NCBI GenBank assembly: GCA_038380795.1
Contig: CM076264.1
Span: forward strand, 14,444,001-14,508,000
Source of the DNA: Pyrocephalus nanus
Lineage: Eukaryota > Chordata > Aves > Passeriformes > Tyrannidae
DNA: 64,000 nucleotides
Reading direction: 5' to 3'
A program made the translations under genes and the position numbers. A model generated the notes under the pieces. It was not told the DNA's origin. It made no database searches and saw only the letters and a list, made by a program, of their open reading frames with translations. Of this stretch, positions 1-28,925 are shown one piece after another. Within the stretch, counting starts at the first letter, position 1; each line of letters starts with the position of its first letter.

Positions 1-420
1 AGACCAAGAAGACTTGTATCAAAATGTTATTTTGAAAAAACTGACAGTGTCAGAGGGTTATCATTTTTATCCCATTTATCAGATTTTTACTACTATTGCA
101 TGTTTGCAATCTGACAAAAAGAAAATCCCAAACCAGTAGAGCACTGACCTTTTAAATGACAAGATCTTAAGTTTCTTTTCCAGCATTGTTAGCATTTACA
201 GGATAAATGTTTAACTTCTGGCTGTCAGTTAAGTTCATCTTAAGTGCTTTTTTTGCAGTACTAGTGTGATGTAAATATGGCGCCTTACTCACTAGGCTGC
301 ATATTTTATAGTTATGTACTTGCTGTATCTGAAGTTAGTGAGAAACTGAAAATCATAATTTTCAATTTGCCAAGTCATTGCCTTTGTTGTAAATAAGCAA
401 TTAAAGATTTTATTTAAACT
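1..420 (+). other. Possible 3' UTR end of convergent TMEM184C
   Basis: AT-rich noncoding sequence with no frame. On the plus strand it ends in ATTAAA at 400-405, followed by GT-containing sequence (ctggtcacctggt). In other vertebrates TMEM184C lies tail to tail with PRMT9, so this could be its 3' UTR. The call rests on gene order and a polyadenylation-like hexamer, not on any coding match. Confidence 0.3.
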
Positions 421-639
421 GGTCACCTGGTATCAATTTGATTTGCTGCTCCAGTAACTTAAGGGTGTGAATGACACATGGCTACAACTGTCCTCCTCAT
501 GGAAGAAAGGGATCTTAAGTATAACTCCTGAAAGTTTGTGCTTTCACTATTAAATGGCAAACATCTCAATACTCTGAAGCAGGAGGCTTTGGCAATGGAG
601 AAGTGCAACTACAGTTTGGGAAACAAGGACTCTATCCCA

Positions 640-988
640 CACAGCCACAGCTGTTTATTTCTGGTACAGGCATCTGGATGCTTTTTTTCTTACTACAGCT
701 GACACAGTAGCAGAAGTCTATCCCACTGCTGTAGTCAGTACACTAGCTAGCAATCAAGTTCTTGCTGCAGTGAAGACAATACCTCCCCAACTGCTTAGTA
801 AGATACCCTTATAGTGCAAATTTTAGTCCATCAGTGGAACTTAAGTATCTTATTATTAAAGCAACAAAAAAGCCTTTTTAATCAGTAGATAAAGTTTAGA
901 CTTTAATACAAAGGAACAGCAGTGATGTTACGAACAGTCAGTTTATGCACAGTTAATTAACCACAAGGCAGCTCACACATGACATTCT
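640..988 (-). terminator. PRMT9: PRMT9 3' UTR with likely polyadenylation signal
   Basis: Downstream of the stop codon on the minus strand. AATAAA occurs at 659-654 and is followed within ~10-25 nt by a GT-rich stretch (GTGGCTGTGTGGG), the expected downstream element. ATTAAA variants occur earlier at 907-902 and 882-877, and another AATAAA lies further on at 414-409, so alternative 3' ends are possible. Confidence 0.5.
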
Positions 989-19645
<18,657 letters not shown>

Positions 19646-19672
19646 TCTGGAGATTGTGAATACCCACTTTTC

Positions 19673-19675
<3 letters not shown>

Positions 19676-19715
<40 letters not shown>
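19676..19715. repeat. (A)40 homopolymer beside PRMT9 exon 1
   Basis: Forty consecutive A on the plus strand (T40 in PRMT9 sense), ending 30 nt upstream of the PRMT9 ATG. It is the longest homopolymer in the window. In the transcript sense it is followed by AAG, which makes it an extreme polypyrimidine tract before a possible 3' splice site. Confidence 0.97.
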
Positions 19716-19720
<5 letters not shown>

Positions 19721-20231
19721 GGAACAAAAGTCACACATACAGCATACTGTGGGCCAAAAAGCTTTTAATTTTCACTAGAGTTTGTAAAGACATCCTCTCT
19801 CCCCCCAAATCCTAAGCATTCAAAAACCTGCTCATCTTTGTGCCACTGATAATTCCATCAGCTCTGAGTCAAGAGTCAAGTGCGCATCACGTCTGTGTTA
19901 GACCAGGTCTGGGAAACAGATTGTGTTTCTCCCTTTGTAATATTTACTTTTGTAATAGACACTTTAGCACGTCTTTGACCCGACAGTTGTGCACACTGGA
20001 TGCTCATGCACTCATAAATTTCAAAATCAACCACACAATCTGCAGGTTAAAATTTTTCTCGTTGAACAGCATCTCCATAAAACAAAGCGAGCTAATGAGT
20101 TCGCAGATTATTTCACAGAAAACAGCATGACAGTTTTTCCGCTTTAAAAAAACCATTAAAGAGTTACCAGAACCAATACACACATTTTTATACCTGCCTC
20201 GGCTACCCCTGCAACTTTGAAAGCTACTTAC

Positions 20232-20310
20232 CTGAGAAGGGCTAATACCGCCTTCGGGATTCCCAGATGAGTCCCAAAGCCGAAGAACACGAAGTTTACA
20301 TGGAGAGGGA
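20232..20310 (-). other. PRMT9: Probable upstream 5' exon of PRMT9 (noncoding or N-terminal extension)
   Basis: On the minus strand a near-perfect 5' splice site, CAG/GTAAGTA, lies at 20234-20225, about 590 nt upstream of the PRMT9 ATG. A good acceptor-like sequence (TGTTTCTTGCAG) ends at 20311, so the exon could be an internal 79-nt exon 20310-20232. Alternatively it could extend further 5' into the CpG-rich block. Two acceptors near the ATG can pair with it: T40-AAG (exon from 19672) or CTCCAG (exon from 19646). Use of the second keeps the reading frame open across the junction into the ATG. Confidence 0.5.
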
Positions 20311-20394
20311 CTGCAAGAAACACAGTACCATCACGACAAGGCTTGTGTTGGTTTGTTTTTTGTTGTTTTGTGGGTTTTTTTTTAAATCCAGAAC

Positions 20395-20890
20395 CCCACC
20401 AAGACCCGGCAGCGCACACAGGGACGTGCAAAGCCAGGGCGGGCCGTGCCACCTCGCCCGCCGTGGGATGCGGGGGCCGGGGCAGGCGACCCCAGGGCCG
20501 CCGCCCCGGGAAGCTTCGGGGGGCATGGGGGGGCTTCCCCTGCCTTGGGGACATCCATCACCTGCTCCGGGGCCATGCATGCCCTGTCGGGCACGGACCG
20601 GCATTCCCAACCCGCCGCCGCCATCCCAGTGCCGGGATCGCGCAGGCGCTGGGCGGTGCCCGGGGGGAAGAGCCACTGAGGAATAAAGGTGGTTTTCATT
20701 ATTCTCGTTCTTTCTCCACCCGTATCCAGTCCCTTAAAAGGTGGCAGTTCAGCTCGTGCAAACGCAGAGCCGTAGATGTGATTCACAGCGATGTTCTCCA
20801 TACAGTCCGTTGCCCTTCCGCGCTGTTCGGGTCTACGCTACCACCGGGAAAGACGCGCCACCTTAAATGTTCGCCAGCTGCAGTGTAACA
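20395..20890 (-). promoter_or_regulatory. PRMT9: CpG-rich block, likely PRMT9 promoter
   Basis: A sharp rise in GC and CpG density, strongest at 20395-20680, in otherwise AT-rich DNA just upstream of PRMT9. It includes an NRF1-like site CGCGCAGGCGC at 20639-20649, G runs at 20519-20533, and an ETS-like CTTCCG at 20815-20820. The frames of 77-181 codons on both strands here are products of GC bias, not genes. No TATA box is evident. The exact transcription start cannot be read from sequence. Confidence 0.6.
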
Positions 20891-23800
20891 AATGCACGCT
20901 GCGCACATTTACGGGATTCCTAAAACCCAGTTTTAACTCCCCTCTCGGTAAATCCAACGAACGACAGATGAGAACGCTCACGACACCAGGTTTAAGTCAT
21001 GAACAAGGCCTAGTTGTTTTTGTCCAACAACTCTGCTCTGCAGCGACAGATTGCAAGGGGCAAAATTTAGAGCTCAGCTCGACATCTCCAGTCCCTAATT
21101 TCGCTCCCTCCCATGCTTAGGACACCACTTTCCTTCTTTGTGGAGTCTGGCAGACTGTCTGCTCCGGGGAAACAGCCACATGCAGAGCCCTGGGGTGCAC
21201 ATCTTTTCTGAAAAGGCAGAGTTCATTTGGTCATGTCCTACTTCTGGGACAAGAACAGGCCACGGCATTGTTTAGTAATTAGGAAATGTCTGGAAGCTGC
21301 TCATCTTCAATTTCGTGCTCTAAAGTATGAATGCAGCTCATCCAGGCTTTTATAGCTGTGGATATTTATTGTATGTGCATTCCGTTTTGAGAAACAAATA
21401 AGCATCATCTAAAAATGTCAGGCCAACATTTTGAACAAGATTAAACTAGCACATACAGAGTGGGAATGTGAATCTAGATGAAACACAGTAGCAGTTGAAC
21501 TGTAATCCATGGCAAATTTCACTATTGCTCTATAATACTGTAAGAGAGGGTAAGTCTACAAACATTTTGAGAGAAGTGACCTAAAGGAAAAAACCCAGAA
21601 CAGGCAACCTGAATGACACTAGAATCAATTTCTGATAGAGGAAAGTCATGCTAGAAAAAACATACAGTAAATGGCAAAGCACTTGGGCTGAAGCCCATGA
21701 GGATGTGCAAATATTAGTATCAGAAAGTATCAAGTACTTTGTATGAGGACTAAGCTCTGTCCTCTGAAGGAGGATATAATATCAAATTTATTATTAAATC
21801 AACTGGTACCAACAAGCCTTCCTCCAGTTTTGGAAAAAAAAAAAAAAAGCTATGAACTTTAGATACAGGTAGGGAACAGTATTCTCTGACTTAAGCTTAA
21901 TTATGCTTTCCAGCTAGAGTATGATAGTATGGGGAAAAGAAACTATTAGCATCTATGGGATACAGGAAGAGAGAGAGAAAGAGTTAAAAAACCTACTGGC
22001 AATTATCACCTGTGGACAGTAAGGTGTAACAGGAGCTAGATTGTAACAAATACTGTAATCAGTAAGTATCTCTGTCACTCCACAATTCTACAAACTAGTT
22101 CAACTATTTTTTTTTTGTCAGAGCAAATAAATGCTGAACAGATAGCATAAATACTTTATAGTGCCTATTTTTAAGCATAAATGAAGTAGTACTCTGTGCT
22201 AATTTAACCCCTTTGTAGAGGACAATTACTAAAACAGGGCAGTGTAAAAAATCCTTGGAATTCACAAGACTCAATTCAGTTCAAAGGCTGGGAATGATAT
22301 TTGTTAATCTCGTACAGCTTTTTTGATAGAACACTTCAGGGTAAAAATGGCCACAGAATACAATGTTTGTAACACTGAAAAAGCATACAGCTGCATTCTA
22401 AAATAATTTGATGGATAAAAATTTTGCTGTAAGGGAGTGCCAGAAAGGAATGTCCATCTTATCAGATATATACATGATTGTCATAATAATAATGAAATTG
22501 GTTGACAGTGGAATAAATAATGTTGGTCTGCATCGTGGGTGGTCAGAGATCAGTCAGTTTCTATTTGCACTCTTGATGGATGAGAGCAGAGGGAACAGGC
22601 AGCCCAGTGGTACTTCATATATGCACGAGACCCTTAAGATCATGCAAGCCAACAGTAATGTCACAGTCATAAGCAAGATGTGAGTTAGAAGGAAATTCTA
22701 TAAACTTTCTATTAAACTCCTAACAGGACTAACAGAGGTAAAAGTGGTTAGACAAGACAAGAAACTATAATTACTTGGAAGGATGTTGTTGCTAATGATG
22801 TTTTCAACAAAACTGTGTGTTGAAAATGCTGGGAGCCGATATCAGTACTCTCTAATAAAATGTAAATAAAACTGAAAGTTAAATTCACCAATTTCTAACT
22901 CATCTCTCCATAACATACAGCCTGGAGATGCAATCAGCCACAGATCAGAGGATCATCTTGCATGAAAATCAGAATGGTGATCGCACAAGAACATAAGGAA
23001 GATAAGACTGAACAAAACATATGACATGCTGGTGTATCCCTATCATATAGAAGAATTTGAAGAGGGTATTTCCTGACTCCATGCGTGCAATGAGTGCCAA
23101 GGGAAAATAGCCAAAGGAAAGCTAAATACACTATTTATGACAAGATATTTCTAGGGCTTCACATAGTCAACCTATCTTATAGTCTCTTAAAAGAGGCTCC
23201 AGTAAGGCTGTAAAATTCAATGACTTTGAGTAGGGAATGGCAGAAGAGAGGAGCTTTTTCTAAACTGCTGATATAAAGACACTTCAAGCCTTAGTGACAA
23301 AAGGGCAACTCGTTTTATTGCTCACTAGATACGTACTTGTTCATACAGTAATGGGTTACTATTCTTCCCAGTCTTTCGGTTTGTGTTTGGTTGTTTTTTT
23401 TTTGTTTGTTTTGTTTTGGTTTTTGTGTGTGTGTGTGTGTGTGTTTGGTTTGGTTTTGTTTTGTTTTTTAAATCACAATTCTGAAGTTTTAGAGTCTGAC
23501 TGGTGGGTCAGGTTTGGGAAAAGATATATTTAATAATTTTGGTGATAGGAATCCAAGATGTTGTCTGGATGCCAACACTGGATAAACAGTGTAGAGTATC
23601 GATGTAACAGTGATTTTGGTTCCTTGCCTTATTATATAAAAACAAGTTAACTCTATTCTGGGAAAAACTGTGTTATGTTTATGTATGTATTTCTGTTGGA
23701 CTTCAGTTGCTCCTTTTACGTGCAATTAGAACGGAATACATTTTTACTGTACATGATTGAGCCAGGTGGACCAATTTTCCTTAATGGGCTTGTCATGGTA

Positions 23801-25016
23801 GGACAAATCTAAACTTTAGACCCAGTGGTTTTTTGCCAGCTAAAAAACTCAGTACTAAGCTAAACATTCTTTTTTTTTCTTTTCCTTTTTAATTTGAATG
23901 CAAGCACAAATCCACACAAAGCATGGGATCCAATTACTTTACAACACTTCAGTGCAATTATAATAGGGAAACTACAGTAACTATAAACAAGCATGAAAAA
24001 TATTATTCCAACTAATGCCAAAGACAACTACAGGTCAAAGTAAATAAACAATTCATGGAAGGCATACTTACTCTCAAAATGCTGCTCCAGTAATCCAAAC
24101 AGATAAAGATTGTTTGTTATTTCTTTAGGGTGTTTTTTTTTTTAATTATTTTTAAACTGAGTTTTGAATAACATATTAGTTTCTCAGTTAAGTAATATTA
24201 GAAAATAAGTATCACAGCAGACAATTATTTTGCAGATTAATTTAAAATGAGATTCATGAAGTGCCCCCCTATTTCCATACTTGACTTCTGCAGGTCAGTG
24301 CCTGGGGTCATACAGGAAGGGGCTGATAGTTCCACTGCTAGTTATCTTCATCTCAGACATGCAGATTAGGTTTAACTGTGGGCTCAATAATAGTACACTG
24401 AATTAATACCAAAGCTCATTGTTTCAAATGGAGCAGGAACTAACATGCAATTTGCCAAAATACAGAAAACAAAATAGATTGAAGTTAGTCCCAAAGGAGA
24501 CAGCACATACCTTCATGAGTAAAATATATATGCCCCAATCATCTAACAGGGTCCCACCAAAGCACTATGAATTGCACTATGGTCAAACCATTAAAACCAT
24601 GAAACTATAGCTAAATTATAAATAAAAGTATAACTACAAGCCTTTTTCTGTTTTGGTTTGATTTTTTTTTCCATGAGTTTCCTAACGTTCTTAACTGAAA
24701 TAATTCATCGAGTTGTCTTCTCAGGGTCTTGCTCTTGCTGCAGTACTTGTTCACAAAAACTGTTTGTATTAGTTTATTGAATGAAGACATAAAGGTGAGT
24801 CTACCTCTTCTCTGCAGAGTATTTCATGGGCAGACACATGAGCAGGACAGGGGCAGGCGAGCAGTGCCAGCCTTCTCAGCTGGCAGACCACCATGGCTGA
24901 TTATGGATCAAGCAGCCCGTGTGCAGCTCTGTGCATCTTCCAACTGAGAGCCTGCTCATGCCCTTCCTAAAGCCCAAAACGTTTTTGTGAGGTAGAGGGG
25001 GCCTGGCAGCTGGTAA
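20891..25016. other. Intergenic region between PRMT9 and ARHGAP10
   Basis: About 4.1 kb of AT-rich DNA with no CR1, LTR or credible gene. Contents I can name: a 16-base A run near 21834-21848, a G/T-rich simple stretch with (TG)n at 23383-23476, and a T-rich run near 24131-24142. Open frames are all below 92 codons and lack splice support. Confidence 0.7.
23383..23476. repeat. T/G-rich low-complexity tract with (TG)n core
   Basis: Almost only T and G on the plus strand for ~94 bp: tttgtttgttttg units, then about ten TG units, then ggtttggttttg. Confidence 0.88.
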
Positions 25017-25822
25017 AATCATCGAAAATGCTGAGTTGGAAGGGACCCATCAGAATCATCCAGTCCAACTCCTGGCTGTGCACAGGACATCCCAAAAATC
25101 ACACCATATGTCTGAGAGCATTGTCCAAACACTTCTTGAACTCTGTCAGGCTTCGTGCTGTGACCACTTCCCTGAGGAGCCTGTTCCAATGCCCGATCAC
25201 TCAGTGGGTGAAGAATCTTCTGATATCCAGCCTAAACCTCCCTTTACTTAAACCTTCATGCGGTTTCCTTCAGTTCTGTCACTGGTCACCACGGAGAAGA
25301 GATCACTGCCTGCCCCTCCTCTTCCCCTCACAAGGAAGTTGTAGCTGTAATGAGGTCTCCCCTCTGTCTCCTCCAGGCTGAGTGGACCAAGTGACCTCAG
25401 CAGCTCCTCATACGGCTTCCCCTCAAGGCCCTTCATCATCTTCATTATCCTCCTTTGGATGCTCCCTAATAATTTAATATCTTTCTTCTGTTGCAGTGCC
25501 CCAAACTGCCACAGTATTCAAGGTAAGGCCACCCCAGAGAAGAGCTGGCGGGACAATCTCTTCCCTCCACTAGCTGGTGATGCTTTGCTGGATGCCCCCC
25601 AGGACACGGTTGGCCCTCCTGGCTGACTCATATTCAACTTGCCGTCGACCAGGACCCCCAGGTCCCTTTCTGCAGTACCGCTTTCCAGCACCTCATTCCC
25701 CAGTCTGTACACACAACTAGGGTTGCCTCATCCTAGGTGCAGAACTCGACTTACCCTTTTTAAACTACGGCTGTGGCCTGCCCACCCTCTCTGACTTGCC
25801 GAGGTGCCTCTGCAGGGCAGAG
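25017..25822 (-). mobile_element. CR1 LINE fragment abutting the ARHGAP10 CpG island
   Basis: The 3' end is at 25017 (gttggaagggaccc, then ccagtccaactcctgg). Minus-strand frames carry CR1 RT pieces (KMMKGLEGKPYEELLRSLG and LESGTAERDLGVLVDGKLNMS, in separate frames). The 5' truncation lies in or near the CTCTGCAGGGCAGAGG-like segment at ~25808-25822, where GC-rich island sequence takes over. It is frameshifted and inactive. Confidence 0.88.
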
Positions 25823-26232
25823 GGCTCTCTCTGGCAGGGCAGTACCTGCCCGCCTTCCCCGCTCGGGGACGCCCGCGGTGCTCCAGCAGCAGCTCCGCCC
25901 GGGCGCCGGGAACACCGGCGCGGCCCCAGCCACCCGCCCGGTGTCGCCGTCGCCGCGGGGGCGCTCGGAAGGGGCGGTCTGTAGTCGGGCCCGGGGCTTT
26001 GCCCGCCCCGCCCCGCCCGGCCGGGCGTGTCGCGGCGGCGCTGCCGGGAGCGGGGCGTCCCCGGCCGCGGGTAGGGCGGCTCGGCGGAGCTCGGCACTGC
26101 CCGCGCCCAGCGCCGTACGGGGCGGATCGCCGCTCTCTTTGTGGCCGTGGCCGCTGAGGGTTCAGCTCCTGGTGCTGCTGCTGCTGAGGGCTCCTTGGCG
26201 GCGCTGCGGTTCGCGGGGAGCCGAGCCCCGGC

Positions 26233-26245
26233 GCGGCAGCGGCGG

Positions 26246-26276
<31 letters not shown>

Positions 26277-26277
26277 C
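26233..26277 (+). repeat. CAG/CAA-type trinucleotide tract in ARHGAP10 5' UTR
   Basis: A run of CGG, CAG and CAA triplets ends directly at the ARHGAP10 ATG (…agcagccATGg). In one frame it would read as ten glutamines, but that frame is not the ARHGAP10 frame and has no upstream ATG. Confidence 0.85.
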
Positions 26278-26431
26278 ATGGGGCTGCAGCCCCTGGAGTT
26301 CAGCGACTGCTACCTGGACAGCCCCTGGTTCAGGGAGCGAGTGAGAGCCCACGAGGCAGAGCTGGAGAAGACCAATAAGTTTATCAAGGAGTTGCTGAAG
26401 GATGGGAAGAACCTGATCGCCGCCACCAAGA
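26278..26431 (+). CDS. ARHGAP10: ARHGAP10 (GRAF2) exon 1, first 51 residues of the BAR domain
   Basis: ARHGAP10 is a BAR-PH-RhoGAP-SH3 protein of the GRAF/oligophrenin family. It binds curved or phosphoinositide-containing membrane and stimulates GTP hydrolysis by Rho GTPases such as CDC42 and RhoA. The exon starts at ATG 26278 in a good context (GCCATGG). It encodes [18 protein letters not shown], the amphipathic start of the BAR domain, then [19 protein letters not shown] and LIAATK. It ends at donor GTGAGT (26432-26437) after one base of codon 52, the same phase as in other vertebrates. The open frame past 26431 is intron. Only this exon is present; the remaining exons must lie beyond 64000. 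Confidence 0.96.
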
Positions 26432-28901
26432 GTGAGTGGAGGGTGCGGGGGAGCTACGTGGGCGGCTGCCGGCGGCGCGGGGCGCGGGGCCCGGCGCCGG
26501 CAGCTTTTGCCTTGCTGGGGGTGGCTTTGCAGTGGCTACTCCAGCCTCTGCCTTGGGTACCCCATCAGCCGCTGCGGAGACGTAGGTCTTCCCCAGCCCT
26601 TCGCCGCGGAGGGGAGTAAGGGACAGAGGCAGCTACACTCCCCTACTGTCGCCTGTTGCTGGGCCTGGATTGTGTGTTCGGCGGTGCCGAGCCCGGAGCC
26701 AGCTGCCGTGTGAAATCCCCTTGGGGGGACTCGGTTTCAGGTGTTCTGGGCGCGCTGCGAGCTGAGCGTCTGTGAACTGCATACCTGAACGTAAACCATG
26801 TCGTGTATGTGCTTTTGCAGTCTGTGAAGAGGCTGATGGAAAATACCCTTTTATCAGAAGTTTACGTGTAGTGGGAAATTATCACACTTGAAGTGCTGCG
26901 CTGACAGCGCTAGTTATTAATTCTATGCCTTTGGTCTCTTAAACTGTGGTAGTGTTTTGTTAATTTTATGTTTTGCTTGTTGAATATATGTGTACTGTAT
27001 ATAGATATAGGGTTAGCTGTGCTGTAGTTTATGTGAGAATCATGTCGTTTTCCTTGAATGACCATGTTAATGTACGTTCTTGATGTAGTGTTGTGCTAAT
27101 ATGATTTTTACCATTTAACTTAAGATACAGTGTTGTAATCCCCTGAATATCTAGTGGGATGATATTGACGTGCCTGGATAAAAAGGTGGAAAATGCCATA
27201 TCAAATTTCCCTCATTTGTAGCTGTTATTCTTTGGCCAGTTTACATTCACTTATTGCAAATCATGATCTTAGAGCATCATTTGAAATTTGTGACTTGAAG
27301 TGTTGGTGTAAATCATCTTAACTTAGAGTGTAAAGTAAAAAAGTGTCCCTAAACTGGGATAAGAACAGTAGAAGGAAATCATTCCACTTCTGTTTCTCAA
27401 GCATTGAGACAGTATTTTGGCAACTGCCCCAAGCCCTTAGTTTCTCATGTATGGTTATGGATACAGAACTTAATTTGAAAGCGTGAAGCTGATGGTGCAA
27501 AGGAAAGTCCTAATGTGAATGAGCCTCCTGGCCACAGCAGAATCCCGTGCTGGTAATTTTTGTCTTGGAGTGCAGTGCTCAGTGTGCTTTGCTGTGTGTG
27601 GTGGCAGCCAAGGAGTCAGTGTGCTGACCAGACCCACCTCACAGAGCGCCTCACAGGGCTTGATGAAATACTCAGGGCTAGCCCGTGAGAAATATTTAGA
27701 GAAAGCTACTTGAGACTCTCCGGCTCTGTGTCAGGTCTAAGCAATGCTTTCCTTTCTGAGATGAGTCATAAGTTTTATTCTTGAGTGTAGTTGCTGTACC
27801 TTATTCTAACAAACATATGTGCTTCATTGTTCTTGTTTGAAAAGTAGAAACAGGTTGGACCTTTCCTTACATTTCAGTTTTCTGCAGTTGTCTCTCCTCT
27901 TTACAGTGCCCTGATTGACAGGGTTGAAGTTGAGTTACCTTCCTCTGGTGCTGGTGAAGCATTGCCATAGTTCAACAGGCATTAAAAGACAAATTGGACC
28001 AGAGGAAACACAAGGAGAAGTTAAAACCCTTCAGAACCCCAGTGGTTAGGGTATTAGTCCTCCTTGTGTTTTCAGAAGAAAACATCGGCATGTGAATTCT
28101 TTGAGGAACCTGATTCCTTTGCTGTCAGGAAACCAAATGGGATTAGTATTTGATCCAAAAAAGCAAGCTTGAGAAGTGGTCTAGACACAGAGCTCGCTAT
28201 TCACTTCTGTCAAAACTGCATTTTCTGCACAAAGACAGACTTACTGCAATTTAGACAATGTGATAATAAAGCAAGCTTAGATGACTGCCTTAGACAACAA
28301 TTACAACTTTTAGTAAATTGTTTTAGTCTTCTGAACAAAAAATAGCTAAAATAGCTAAAATATTTCTCTGTTTCTAGAACCAGGTAGATTAAGAGATATG
28401 CATCTGGTTTAATTGATTTCTGAGCAATTATGCTCAGCTTCTCTGAATGGTCTGTGAAATATAAAATGTAGTAGGTGAACTATTGTTCTTAAATTTGTGG
28501 AAAATTAGGGGACTGCAATAGACACCACCTGCATTCTCCCCTCCCCCCTTAGTGCTTTCCTTCTATCACTTGTAAAGCAGCCGCTTACAACAAACGTTTC
28601 AGAGATTCTTTAGGTGTGAATAACTGGTGTAATTGAATAGATCCCACTTCCTGCTTGACAGACAGCCTTGTAAGTGACGTGTATTCTGCCTGCATTGGGT
28701 TGCATCTTGACAGCTGGAAGCAGATATTGCTACCACTCCCCCTGCTTCATAGGAGTTGCCAGTCTCATAGGACAAAAGAGTATCACGATGTGGATCTTCT
28801 CTTTAGCTCTCTTCCATTCGTCTCCTCCATTGTATGGGATTGTATTTTTCACCTGAATGGCAGAAGAATTAATTTTTTGCTCGTACAGGACTATACTGCT
28901 T

Positions 28902-28925
28902 AAAAAAAAAAAAAAAAAAAAAAAA
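28902..28925. repeat. (A)24 homopolymer followed by GA/CA units
   Basis: 24 A, then gagagacacacacaac. Runs against the T-rich sense bias of the surrounding intron. No pseudogene body was recognised upstream of it. Confidence 0.95.

Larger units (their letters stand above)
25840..26720 (+). promoter_or_regulatory. ARHGAP10: CpG island promoter of ARHGAP10
   Basis: About 900 bp of very high GC and CpG content around ARHGAP10 exon 1. It includes tandem GC boxes at 26001-26018 (GCCCGCCCCGCCCCGCCC) and GGGGCGG at 25971-25977, typical Sp/KLF sites. No TATA box is visible, as usual for island promoters. Long frames of 117-201 codons on both strands are CpG-island artefacts. Confidence 0.85.

Noticed and set aside
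20228..20888. Several frames of 77-181 codons on both strands at 20.2-20.9 kb
   Set aside because: GC-bias artefacts of the PRMT9 promoter block with no domain. Only the splice signals at its left edge are kept as evidence.
25728..26378. Long frames (117-201 codons) on both strands around the ARHGAP10 promoter
   Set aside because: Low-complexity Ala/Arg/Pro/Gly translations in every frame, as expected of a CpG island. They also overlap a CR1 end and the real exon 1.
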